Part shown: piece by piece, positions 27,589 through 36,188 of the stretch | Position numbering within the stretch: position 1 is the stretch's first letter | Layout of the letters: each line of letters opens with the position of its first letter | Source: Desulfuromusa sp. | Lineage (GTDB): Bacteria; Desulfobacterota; Desulfuromonadia; Desulfuromonadales; Geopsychrobacteraceae | Length of the DNA stretch: 64,000 bases | NCBI GenBank assembly: GCA_029933365.1 | Contig: JAOZOH010000001.1 | Span: 55,432-119,431, forward strand | Reading direction: 5' to 3' | Position numbers and translations under genes: made by a program | The notes under the pieces: generated by a model | What the model was told of the DNA's origin: nothing | Database searches by the model: none | Seen by the model: only the letters and a program-made list of their open reading frames with translations

Positions 27589-27620
27589 TTGTCACAAGTT
27601 AAGTATGAATATTGTGACAA
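27589..27620. promoter_or_regulatory. Paired TTGTSACAA sites upstream of the aminotransferase
   Basis: TTGTCACAA at 27589-27597 and TTGTGACAA at 27612-27620; each is a 9-base palindrome, and together they form an inverted repeat, 23 bp centre to centre, about two helical turns. They lie about 140 bp upstream of the aminotransferase. This looks like a dimeric regulator site. The core recalls half-sites of the CRP/FNR superfamily, but the spacing is wrong for a single such site. Confidence 0.45.
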
Positions 27621-27752
27621 TGTCTCTTTCGATGGTCACGCAGTAGCGATTGGTCAAGGGGCCTGTCGGACTGTCTCATAATGGGTTTGGATACCGATCC
27701 TTGTGATTATTTGTTTAGGCATATCAACTGAATTGAAACTTGGAGAAAAGAT

Positions 27753-29099
27753 ATGTTGAAGGGCAATGAGATGCCGCAGGTTGGCAATGGTCAGGGGCAA
27801 AAAACAAAAACTTTACTTGAGAAAAAGCAACAGTTTGTTGCTCAGGGGATTTCCGCACTAGCGCCGATTTTTGTCGAGTCTGCCAAGGGGGCTGTGCTCA
27901 AGGATATCGATGGTAACGACTACCTTGATTTCTACGGTGGTATCGGTGTGGTCAACGCTGGTCACTGCCCGGAATCGGTTGTGACTGCTATCAAGGAACA
28001 AGCAGAGAAGCTGTTACATACCTGCTTTATGGTTGGCATGTACGAACCATACGTTGAGTTGGCGGAGAAGCTGTGTCAGATCACTTCTGGTGACCACGCC
28101 AAGAAGGCGATGTTTGTCAACAGTGGTGCTGAAGCGGTAGAGAACGCCATCAAGATCGCTAAAGCCTACACCAAGAGGCCTGGTGTCATTTCCTTTGAAG
28201 GTGGTTTTCACGGGCGAACTCTGCTGACTATGAGTCTGACCAGCAAGGTCAAGCCGTACAAACACGAATTTGGTCCTTTCGCTCCCGAAGTCTACAAGGC
28301 ACCAGCTGCTAACTGCTACCGCTGCATGTATAAATCCGAATACCCCAGCTGCAATATGGCCTGCCTTGAGCACTTCGAGCGATTCTTCATCTCAGAAGTC
28401 GAACCGGAGAAGATTGCGGCCATGATTATCGAACCGGTCCAAGGAGAGGGCGGTTTCATTGTTCCACCTAAAGAATTTCTTATCGGGTTGAAGAAAATAT
28501 GCGAGAAACACGGCATCGTTTTTATTGCCGACGAGGTTCAGTCCGGCTTTGCTCGTACCGGTAAAATGTTTGCCTGTGAACATTACGGCGTTGTTCCCGA
28601 TCTGATGACAATGGCCAAAGGGATCGCCTCTGGTATGCCGTTGTCAGCCGTGGTCGGTAAAGCCGAAATCATGGATGCACCGACTCCGGGCCGCATTGGT
28701 GGAACCTACGGTGGCAACCCGGTCTCTTGTGCTGCAGCGCTGGCAACCATCGACCTGATGGAAAAGGAAAATTTGAGCGACAAGGCGGCCAAGATTGGTA
28801 GAATAATCGTTAGCCGGATGAAAGAGTTACAACGGAAATACCCACAGATCGGTGACGTCCGTGGGCTGGGATCAATGGTGGCCATTGAGTTGGTCAAAGA
28901 TCCACTGACCAAGGAGCCTCACAAAGAGGCGGTTCCCGCTATCATACAGGAATGTTTTAAGCGTGGTCTGCTGACTATGGGTGCCGGAATTTTTGGTAAC
29001 GTGATCCGTTTTTTGCCGCCACTAGTGATCACCGACGAGCAGCTTGAGACCGGTCTGAAAATCTTTGAAAAATCGCTGGATCAGGTGTTGGGTAAGTAA
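27753..29099 (+). CDS. gabT: Class III aminotransferase, 4-aminobutyrate aminotransferase type
   Basis: 448 residues from ATG 27753 with GGAG upstream. PLP fold-type I features: VNSGAEAVENAIKIAKAYT, the FEGGFHGRT motif, the cofactor Asp in FIADEVQSGFARTGK and Lys289 in MAKGIASGMPLSAVVG. The GGTYGGNPVSCAAALATI block is typical of GabT. It would move an omega-amino group (for example from GABA) to 2-oxoglutarate, giving an aldehyde and glutamate. The next genes, glutamate dehydrogenase and aldehyde:ferredoxin oxidoreductase, would recycle the glutamate and oxidise the aldehyde. An extra Cys-rich insert (NCYRCMYKSEYPSCNMAC) is present. Ornithine or 5-aminovalerate are other possible donors. Confidence 0.85.
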   Translation: MLKGNEMPQVGNGQGQKTKTLLEKKQQFVAQGISALAPIFVESAKGAVLKDIDGNDYLDFYGGIGVVNAGHCPESVVTAIKEQAEKLLHTCFMVGMYEPYVELAEKLCQITSGDHAKKAMFVNSGAEAVENAIKIAKAYTKRPGVISFEGGFHGRTLLTMSLTSKVKPYKHEFGPFAPEVYKAPAANCYRCMYKSEYPSCNMACLEHFERFFISEVEPEKIAAMIIEPVQGEGGFIVPPKEFLIGLKKICEKHGIVFIADEVQSGFARTGKMFACEHYGVVPDLMTMAKGIASGMPLSAVVGKAEIMDAPTPGRIGGTYGGNPVSCAAALATIDLMEKENLSDKAAKIGRIIVSRMKELQRKYPQIGDVRGLGSMVAIELVKDPLTKEPHKEAVPAIIQECFKRGLLTMGAGIFGNVIRFLPPLVITDEQLETGLKIFEKSLDQVLGK

Positions 29100-29247
29100 G
29101 AAAGTCCTGGTTTGTCGATGCTGAGATATTAGCTCAATAATTTAGCCGAATATGGTTTGGTATGGGCTCACAACGAGTCAAGGCTTGATACAACGGTTCT
29201 TATTTTTTCAGTCGTCCTTCCAGGGGACGTTCCATTGGATAGGTAAA

Positions 29248-32200
29248 ATGCATAAAATTACTGAAGGTAACTTGCATCAACAAATTCGTGACAGCATCAG
29301 TCTCAACAATTCGAAATCCGACGAAAACCTGATCTGGCTTAAGAAGCAGATGCATCATTACTTTTTTCTCTGTAACAAGGATGTTGTCGAAGCGATTGCT
29401 GCGTTGTCTACCGGACTGCACAGTTTGGAGAAGAACCGCAAGATCACCCTGATTGATCGCGATAAAATTCTGATGCAGGCTCAACTGGGCGCTCCGGAAA
29501 CCCTTTATGAAACGCTACGGACGCTTCCAGATAGGGATATCTCTTTCGCCCAGATCAATACGTCCTACGCTTCGATCCCCGGAACTTCTCACCCTCTGGA
29601 GGTTCTGCGCTTCGATTTCGACCTTAAGGAGGATTCGGAAATTTCGCAGTCCGAGCCACCGAATATCCCGCAACAGATCTGCGATGATGTGCGTGAGGCG
29701 ATGCAGGTTGAGTATCTTGACTACGATTTTAAGAAGTTAAACAAGCATCTCGGCATGCTTTTTCTCAATCGTAAAAACTATGTACTGTCCTCCCCGGCAG
29801 AACGGGTGGCCCGGATCCTTTGGCTTTATCAGCAGACTCAGGATCATGAAGGGGTCTATCTTGATGTTCAGGAAACCAAAGGGGTTGATGGGTCAAGAGA
29901 ATCGAGGATTCTGTTTGGAGTTGGAAACCCGCCACAAAAAGGTTTTCTGCAGCAAACAATTGAGGTATTCAAGCGCTTGGGAATTGCTGTCGGGCGTTCC
30001 TACTGCTTAACTGTCAGCAATGGAATCCATCCCTATTTTCTGGGGACATTTTATGTGAAAACTGCCAACGGTGACCGGGTTGAAAGGGATTCCGAGCTTT
30101 TTCGGAAGCTGCGTGAGGAGCTCTATAACACCCAGATCCTGCCGGCTTCTTCCCGAACTTACAGCCGTCTGGTAGCCCGCGGAATCTTCTCCGGGGCAGA
30201 TGCCTCTTTGATTCGCGCTTTCATCGGTTTCTGTCATACCAGCTTGGCTCACAATCAGCCCGATCGGTTTGATCTGGAAGGGGTCATGCGAGCCTTTTAT
30301 AATCATGCAGATCTGGTTCAGCAACTGGTAAAATTGTTCAGGATCCGTTTTGATCCAGAGATTTCTGAGCGGCAGGAAAACTATTGTAAAACTCTGGAAG
30401 AGACGGTGCGACTGATTGAACACTATAATACCGGACGTCACTTTCTGGATGAATACCGCCGAACTATCTTCCTCTGCTGTCTCTCTTTTATTCAGCACAC
30501 CCTGAAGACCAATTTTTTTGTACCAGAGAAGCATGCGTTGGCGTTCCGCATTGATCCTGCCTATCTCGACGAACTGGATGAGGAGTTTACTGCTGACCTG
30601 CCGCCGGAACGACCCTTTCGGGTCACCTATTTTTCCGGACATTATGGCTCAGGTTACCACATTGGCTTCTCGGATATCGCTCGCGGCGGCTGGCGGACTT
30701 TGATTACCCAGGGACGCGATGATTACGTGATGGCTGCCAACAGTATCTTCAAGGAGAACTATATTCTTGCCCATACCCAGCACCTCAAGAACAAGGATAT
30801 CTATGAGGGTGGATCGAAGATGGTGGCAGTGCTTGATGCCGGTGGCCAGAAAAACCCGGAAAGCATCCGGCAGCGACTGTATAAGCTCCAGTATGGCTTT
30901 ATCAATGCTTTTCTAGATATCTATGTCACCGAGAATGGTAAGCCCAAAGACCCTAGAGTCATCGACTACTATGGTGAGGATGAGCCGATTGAACTTGGCC
31001 CCGATGAAAACATGCACGATAGCATGGTTGAACTGATTGCCCGTAAGGCTGAAAAGCGTGGTTACCTGCTTGGCAAAGGAATCATGTCGAGTAAAGAGGT
31101 TGGTATCAATCATAAAGAATTCGGTGTCACCTCGATCGGGGTAGTGAGATTCGCTGAGGTCGCTTTGCAGGAACTGGGTGTCGATATGCACCGGGATCCA
31201 TTCACGGTGAAATTCACAGGTGGACCCAATGGGGACGTGGCTGGAAACGCCATGAGGTTGCTGCTGGAACGCTGTCCAGAGGTTCGGATCAAACTGATCA
31301 TTGATGGTACTGGTGCACTCTATGATCCACAGGGGGCGGATCGGGAAGCCCTCTCACGGGTCGTGCTCCAAGAGGATGTTGATGCCTTCGATCCTGCGGC
31401 ACTACACCCGGGTGGGTTTATCCTTTATCGTTTGCATACCCGCAAAGAGGGGATGAGACAGCTTTACAAGAAAATTGTTTGTACCGAGTTGGGGCTTGAG
31501 GAGCTTTGGGTTTCAAACGATGAGTTTTATCGTGAGTTCAATGATTTGATTTTTTCTGTCCCCGCTGATTTGTTCATCCCTGCTGGTGGTCGACCGGAAA
31601 CCGTCGATGCCGACAACTGTCGCCGTATGTTAAGTGAGGATGGCGCAGCAAATACCAGGGTTATCGTTGAAGGAGCCAATTCTTTCATAACTCCGGAGGC
31701 TCGGATCGAACTGCAGAAAATGGGGATTGTCATCATCCGGGATGCTTCTGCCAACAAGTGTGGGGTCATCTCCTCCTCCTATGAAATTATTGCGAACCTG
31801 CTTCTTTCAGACGAAGAATTTCTTGCCAATAAAGAGAGTTATGTAGCTGATGTCATCGAGATTCTGAATGGAGTTTCCGAGGATGAAGCCCGCCTTATTT
31901 TTAAGCGTCATCGTGAATTAAGTGGCACGATTCCCTATACCGAAATTTCCAGCATGATCAGTAATGAGATCAATGCACATCACGCACGGCTGTTTAAATT
32001 TTTTCAGACACGGCCAGAGCTTTGTGAACAACCAGAGTATCAGAACGCTATTCTCTATCATCTGCCATCGACCATCGCTCAAACGGAGCGATTCCGCAAG
32101 CGGATCAGCACCCTTCCGTCCAAGATCAGATCTGCAATGCTGGCGGGGCAGATCGCTTCGTCTCTGGTCTATATCGGAGATGAAGAGGCTGCCTACAAAG

Positions 32201-32256
32201 ATATGATTGAGAGTCACCTGGCGAAGTTGCCCGATGCCTCCGGTCTGACGAGCTAA
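29248..32256 (+). CDS. Large NAD-dependent glutamate dehydrogenase
   Basis: About 1002 residues from ATG 29248; the frame extends to 29152 but that start lacks a ribosome site. Size and order match the 115-kDa NAD-GDH class: a long N-terminal regulatory region (about 1-450), then the catalytic domain with SGYHIGFSDIARGGWRT, NKDIYEGGSKMVAVLD (near 510-525), and the Rossmann part TGGPNGDVAGNAMRLLLE (near 656). Near the end come FIPAGGRPETV and VEGANSFITPEARI. It oxidises glutamate to 2-oxoglutarate plus ammonia in catabolism. It lies between the aminotransferase and the MoaD gene, which it nearly abuts. Confidence 0.9.
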   Translation: MHKITEGNLHQQIRDSISLNNSKSDENLIWLKKQMHHYFFLCNKDVVEAIAALSTGLHSLEKNRKITLIDRDKILMQAQLGAPETLYETLRTLPDRDISFAQINTSYASIPGTSHPLEVLRFDFDLKEDSEISQSEPPNIPQQICDDVREAMQVEYLDYDFKKLNKHLGMLFLNRKNYVLSSPAERVARILWLYQQTQDHEGVYLDVQETKGVDGSRESRILFGVGNPPQKGFLQQTIEVFKRLGIAVGRSYCLTVSNGIHPYFLGTFYVKTANGDRVERDSELFRKLREELYNTQILPASSRTYSRLVARGIFSGADASLIRAFIGFCHTSLAHNQPDRFDLEGVMRAFYNHADLVQQLVKLFRIRFDPEISERQENYCKTLEETVRLIEHYNTGRHFLDEYRRTIFLCCLSFIQHTLKTNFFVPEKHALAFRIDPAYLDELDEEFTADLPPERPFRVTYFSGHYGSGYHIGFSDIARGGWRTLITQGRDDYVMAANSIFKENYILAHTQHLKNKDIYEGGSKMVAVLDAGGQKNPESIRQRLYKLQYGFINAFLDIYVTENGKPKDPRVIDYYGEDEPIELGPDENMHDSMVELIARKAEKRGYLLGKGIMSSKEVGINHKEFGVTSIGVVRFAEVALQELGVDMHRDPFTVKFTGGPNGDVAGNAMRLLLERCPEVRIKLIIDGTGALYDPQGADREALSRVVLQEDVDAFDPAALHPGGFILYRLHTRKEGMRQLYKKIVCTELGLEELWVSNDEFYREFNDLIFSVPADLFIPAGGRPETVDADNCRRMLSEDGAANTRVIVEGANSFITPEARIELQKMGIVIIRDASANKCGVISSSYEIIANLLLSDEEFLANKESYVADVIEILNGVSEDEARLIFKRHRELSGTIPYTEISSMISNEINAHHARLFKFFQTRPELCEQPEYQNAILYHLPSTIAQTERFRKRISTLPSKIRSAMLAGQIASSLVYIGDEEAAYKDMIESHLAKLPDASGLTS

Positions 32257-32277
32257 ATGAACAGTGGGGATGAATCG

Positions 32278-32502
32278 GTGCACATAATTGTAAAGCTCTT
32301 AGGACCTCTACAAAATGATAGATTCAAAAAAGAGAGGCGTGTATATCCAATCGGGATGAAAGTGCAGGGAGTTATGGAAGAACTTCAGTTTCCAGATCCT
32401 TTGCTCGGAATTATCTTGATCAATGGTGTTCATAGCAAGGGCAATCATACTTTGAGTGATGGCGATATTCTGACATTTCTTCCTCTTGTAGGTGGTGGTT
32501 GA
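32278..32502 (+). CDS. MoaD/ThiS-like sulfur-carrier protein
   Basis: About 74 residues from GTG 32278 (GGGGATG upstream). An ATG directly after the preceding stop at 32257 would give 81 residues but has no ribosome site. The beta-grasp pattern (VHIIVKLLGPLQ, LLGIILINGVHSKGNHTLSDGD, ILTFLPLVGGG) ends in the Gly-Gly tail that is activated as thiocarboxylate to deliver sulfur to the pterin cofactor. It stands 100 bp before the aldehyde oxidoreductase, a common pairing: the carrier probably serves the tungsten cofactor of that enzyme. Confidence 0.85.
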   Translation: MHIIVKLLGPLQNDRFKKERRVYPIGMKVQGVMEELQFPDPLLGIILINGVHSKGNHTLSDGDILTFLPLVGGG

Positions 32503-32602
32503 GGTTTAGAGGGATCTGTTTAGATAGAGTTGGATAGTTTGTTGTCTAAGGTAAACAGATTGACACTGTTTTTCCACTATTAGAATTGAAGAGAGGTAAG
32601 TG

Positions 32603-34375
32603 ATGAATCTTTACGCCGGGAAGATCCTTGTAGTCGACCTGATCACGAGGATGGTAACAACTGAACCGATACGCAAAGAGTGGCTCAGGGAATATCTTGG
32701 GAGTTGGGGGCTTGCAGTCCGTTACTATTGGGATGCAGTAACGCCAGAGGTTGAGCCGCTATCGCCGGAGAATGCTATGGTCATCATGACCGGTCCTTTC
32801 ACTGGAACCTTGATCCCCATGACCTCAAGGCTGAGTCTGGTTTCCAAGTCTCCCCATACCGGTACCATCTTCCAGTCGAATATCGGGGGGGCTTTTGGGC
32901 CTGAACTGAAGTATGCCGGTTACGACGGGCTTATCATCAAAGGAAAAGCTGATACCCCTGTCTATCTGAAGATTGAAGATGATCAGGTCAGCATCGAGAA
33001 TGCTGAGGCCTTGGCGGGTAAAGGGATCTTTGAGACCGAGAAGCTGCTCGAAGAGGCAATCGGCTCCCTGGATGCTAAATGTCTCTCCATCGGTCCGGCC
33101 GGGGAGAACCAGGTTAGTTATTCGATTGTTGGTTCCGATGCCTATCGGCAGATGGGGCGCGGCGGCGTAGGTGCCTTATTCGGTAGCAAGAACCTCAAAG
33201 GGATTGTCTGTCGAGGTACTGGAGACGTGCGTGTCGCTAATATGGACAGCTTTCTGGAAAAGGTCACCCATTACAAGAAGACCGCTCTTCTCAATGATGA
33301 CAATCTTTGGGTTGCCACTGACGGAACTCCGATGAGTGTAGATCTGACGAACGAGTTTGGAATCCATCCGACCCGGAATTATACCCAGGGTGTCAATGAC
33401 AATGCATCGGCTATCAACTCCGATGCAATCAAGGCGGTTAAAGTTGCTGACCGGGCTTGCGCCTCCTGTCCCATGGCTTGCGGCAAATTCACTAGGGCCG
33501 GTGATGTTGTGGTAGAAGGACCTGAATACGAAACCCTTTGTCTCGGTGGCTCCAACTGTGAGATCAACGATCTTGGTGCAATCATCCGTTTCAATAATCT
33601 CTGCGATGATCTGGGGCTTGATACTATGAGCTGCGGCAACACCATCGGTCTGGCGATGGACATTACCGAAAGCGGTCGTGGCGACCTGAGCTTGCGTTTC
33701 GGGGAAGTCGATGAATACCTGAAAATTATTGAAGAGATCGCCACGCTCAGTACTGAGCGTGGTCGGGACCTAGCCATGGGAGCTAAAAAAATAGCCGAGA
33801 AGTACCAGTCTCAGGATATGTCGATGGAAGTTAAGGGTCTGGAAATGCCGGCTTACGATCCGCGTGGTAATTACGGTATGGGTTTGGCCTATGCGACCAG
33901 TGAACGTGGGGCGTGTCATTTACGCGCCTTTCCACTGTTTGCTGAAGATCCTTTTGATATTGAAGCATTGGTACAGGATGTCGTGGCCGGCCAGAATTTC
34001 GGCGTCACCAAAGGATCGATGTGTTTCTGTGAATTCTGGGTGGGGCTGGACGATGAACTTCTGGCCGATCTGTTGACCTCAGGTCTTGGTGAGACTGTGA
34101 CTGCTGAAGAATTGGCTAAAGCAGGAGAGCGTATCTGGAATCTGACCCGTCTGTTCAATGTTAAAAATGGTTTTACCGATAAAGAAGATTGTCTGCCGGA
34201 AAAGGTTCTCAAACGCAAACTGGAGAAGGGGCCGAATGCCGGCAGAACCTTCAGTTCTGAGGATTTTGGTGCTGCGATGCAAGGGTATTATCGGCTGCGT
34301 GGATGGAACCAGGAAGGTGTTCCATCTGAGGAGAAGCTCGCAGAGTTGAATTTGGAAAACTTTTATAATAATTAG
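32603..34375 (+). CDS. aor: Aldehyde:ferredoxin oxidoreductase (tungsten/bis-pterin)
   Basis: 590 residues from ATG 32603 (AGAGAGGTAAGTG upstream). The N-terminal domain 1 begins NLYAGKILVVDLITR and contains RLSLVSKSPHTGTIFQSNIG; the [4Fe-4S] ligands are C286, C289 and C293 (RACASCPMACGKF) plus a late Cys at 474 or 476 (SMCFCEF). DPRGNYGMGLAYATSERGA is the pterin-binding stretch typical of the family. It oxidises aldehydes to acids with ferredoxin in the cytoplasm. With the aminotransferase upstream, a semialdehyde is a likely substrate (inference). The ferredoxin-type subunit follows at 12 bp. Confidence 0.92.
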   Translation: MNLYAGKILVVDLITRMVTTEPIRKEWLREYLGSWGLAVRYYWDAVTPEVEPLSPENAMVIMTGPFTGTLIPMTSRLSLVSKSPHTGTIFQSNIGGAFGPELKYAGYDGLIIKGKADTPVYLKIEDDQVSIENAEALAGKGIFETEKLLEEAIGSLDAKCLSIGPAGENQVSYSIVGSDAYRQMGRGGVGALFGSKNLKGIVCRGTGDVRVANMDSFLEKVTHYKKTALLNDDNLWVATDGTPMSVDLTNEFGIHPTRNYTQGVNDNASAINSDAIKAVKVADRACASCPMACGKFTRAGDVVVEGPEYETLCLGGSNCEINDLGAIIRFNNLCDDLGLDTMSCGNTIGLAMDITESGRGDLSLRFGEVDEYLKIIEEIATLSTERGRDLAMGAKKIAEKYQSQDMSMEVKGLEMPAYDPRGNYGMGLAYATSERGACHLRAFPLFAEDPFDIEALVQDVVAGQNFGVTKGSMCFCEFWVGLDDELLADLLTSGLGETVTAEELAKAGERIWNLTRLFNVKNGFTDKEDCLPEKVLKRKLEKGPNAGRTFSSEDFGAAMQGYYRLRGWNQEGVPSEEKLAELNLENFYNN

Positions 34376-34387
34376 GGAGTTTACCCC

Positions 34388-34915
34388 ATGAATAAAATAT
34401 TGTTTGCTGACCCCGATAAGTGCACTGGCTGCAATCGCTGTGCTTATGCCTGCTCAGCTGTCAAGGAAGGAACTTTCCGTCCTTCCCGGTCCCGTGTGCA
34501 TATCAATAACTACTCTTTACAGGGCTATTCTGTTCCGAGTATCTGTTTTCAGTGTCCTAATGCTCCCTGTCAGAAAGCGTGTTCCTTCGATGCTATCTCA
34601 CGCAATGCCGATGATGTCGTTGTCATCGATGTTGATAAATGTACAGGGTGTGGCGACTGCGTTGCTGCTTGTCCTTATGGTGTGATCGAACTGGGAGATA
34701 ACTTGATCGCCTACAAATGTGATACCTGCGATGGTGACCCGGCTTGCGTTAAAGAATGCCAGCCCGGTGCGTTGGTATTTCTGGAGCAGGACCAGATTTC
34801 AGTCAAGATCAAAGGTCTACAGATGAAGCAGCGCTCTTCCGAAGGTTCTGCGCGCGAGAAGCGACAAAAACTGGGTTTGGCCGTTATGCAGGTGGCTTTG
34901 GAAGCACGTGACTGA
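34388..34915 (+). CDS. 4Fe-4S ferredoxin-type electron-transfer subunit of the aldehyde oxidoreductase
   Basis: 175 residues with four clusters in the HycB/DmsB style: CTGCNRCAYAC, CFQCPNAPCQKAC, CTGCGDCVAACPYG, and CDTCDGDPACVKECQPGA. GGGAG precedes ATG 34388. Such subunits take electrons from AOR and pass them to NAD, quinone or hydrogenase partners. It is the last gene of the run that starts at 27753, closed by the terminator at 34938-34978. Confidence 0.9.
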   Translation: MNKILFADPDKCTGCNRCAYACSAVKEGTFRPSRSRVHINNYSLQGYSVPSICFQCPNAPCQKACSFDAISRNADDVVVIDVDKCTGCGDCVAACPYGVIELGDNLIAYKCDTCDGDPACVKECQPGALVFLEQDQISVKIKGLQMKQRSSEGSAREKRQKLGLAVMQVALEARD

Positions 34916-34937
34916 AAACAACCTTCCGTACCACAGT

Positions 34938-34978
34938 AAAAAAGCAAGCTCGGCGATAGCGTCGGGCTTGCTTTTTTT
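34938..34978 (+). terminator. Strong intrinsic terminator after the aldehyde oxidoreductase operon
   Basis: GCAAGCTCG (34944-34952) pairs with CGGGCTTGC (34963-34971) with one G-U pair, followed by seven T (34972-34978). Six A precede the stem, so it can also stop minus-strand transcription from the ureohydrolase genes. Confidence 0.9.
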
Positions 34979-35084
34979 GCAGTCTGCGAATAATGAGACA
35001 ATGTCGTCACAAAATCGGTTGACCGGAAGGTCATTAAGTAGTTGTTTCCTGTTTGCCGGTTTTTTGCGATTTCTTAGGCGCTTT

Positions 35085-36161
35085 CTATCCCCTCTTCCAG
35101 TGGGTTTTCCTGTTTTTCCCTTTATGCAGGGCGCGAGATTCCGCCAGCAGGCAAAACTGCTCAAAGGCGATACCGGCCGCCAGACTGACGGAAGCAGCGG
35201 TCGGGTCATAAGCGGGAGAAAGTTCCATAAAGTCGGCACCGATAATATTGAGGCCGCGCAGACCGCGGATGAAATCGCGCACTTCCCGACCGTAGAGTCC
35301 AAAAGGTTCAGGTAGCGTGGTCCCAGGCATCTCCGAGGCATCAATGACGTCACTGTCTATGGTCAGGTAGCAGGGACCGTTACCGACCACCTTGCGGGCT
35401 TCGGCGATAATCTCCTTGACCCCTCGCTCCTGGAATTCTTCGGCCAGCACCACCTGCATGCCGCTTTCTTCGTTGAAATGACAGCGTATTAGACCCCGAC
35501 CGCGCAGGCCAATCTGGATGGTTCGCTCAGGGTCGACCACCCCTTCGGTTACTGCCAGTTGGATGACAGTGGCATCGCTGACCCGTACCCCATCAAAATT
35601 AACACAGGTGTCGCCATGGGCATCAAGGTGGATCAGACCTAGTGGTTCCTTGGCTCCTAGCGCCTTTAGAATCGGGAAGGTACAGGTATGCTCGCCACCG
35701 ATGGTTAGTGGTACTACATTGGCCTCAGCGAAGGTTTGGTATGCCTCGAAAATTTCGTCAATACAGGTATCCAGATTGTAGGGAGCGCGGCGAAATTCGA
35801 GTTCCCCCCAATCAGCGATATTGCAGATTTCATAAGGCATCACCCCGGTGAAAAAGTTCATGGTCTCTTTGTTAAGTGACCATTGGCGTAGGGCGTTCGG
35901 CCCCATTCGCGTCCCCGGACGTGGGTTAGGAACACCCAAGTCGAGGGGGATGCCGACCAAGGCAAGGTCAAGACCTGTCAGGTTGCGATGTCTGGGGGCC
36001 AGAAACATGCCAGTACCGACCGGGTCGGGATTAACCAGGTTAACTCCTTCGCTACGTGCCCTGCGAAAATATGTATCTGCTTTTTTGTCCTTGAGATCCC
36101 ACAGGTCGCGATCGGCCAGTTTGCGATAATGGGCCAGCTTGTCCGGGTCGATGTTAGACAT
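35085..36161 (-). CDS. Divergent ureohydrolase (arginase/agmatinase family)
   Basis: 358 residues. The binuclear metal motifs of ureohydrolases are present in modified form: GGEHT (usually GGDHS), LDAHGDT, and TIDSDVIDASEMPGTTLPEP, where the usual DPxxAPGTGTPEP is changed. All six metal-ligand positions appear kept (one His and Asp-Ala-His-x-Asp, then Asp-x-Asp). It has about 40 more residues than its neighbour, mainly at the N-terminus. It hydrolyses a guanidino compound to urea plus amine. It lies 27 bp after the canonical paralogue on the same strand; they could act on different substrates or form a mixed complex. AGAGGA precedes ATG 36161. Confidence 0.85.
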   Translation of the reverse strand: MSNIDPDKLAHYRKLADRDLWDLKDKKADTYFRRARSEGVNLVNPDPVGTGMFLAPRHRNLTGLDLALVGIPLDLGVPNPRPGTRMGPNALRQWSLNKETMNFFTGVMPYEICNIADWGELEFRRAPYNLDTCIDEIFEAYQTFAEANVVPLTIGGEHTCTFPILKALGAKEPLGLIHLDAHGDTCVNFDGVRVSDATVIQLAVTEGVVDPERTIQIGLRGRGLIRCHFNEESGMQVVLAEEFQERGVKEIIAEARKVVGNGPCYLTIDSDVIDASEMPGTTLPEPFGLYGREVRDFIRGLRGLNIIGADFMELSPAYDPTAASVSLAAGIAFEQFCLLAESRALHKGKNRKTHWKRG

Positions 36162-36188
36162 AAAAGGTGTCCTCTCTTGATAAGTTGT

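Noticed and set aside
29152..29247. Extended start for glutamate dehydrogenase
   Set aside because: No ribosome site at 29152 and the added residues do not look like the family; the start at 29248 is preferred, though its ribosome site is also weak.
32503..32602. Molybdenum-cofactor riboswitch before the aldehyde oxidoreductase
   Set aside because: CTGTTTA and TAAACAG could pair over about 30 bases, but the large conserved structure of that riboswitch is not apparent in 100 bases.
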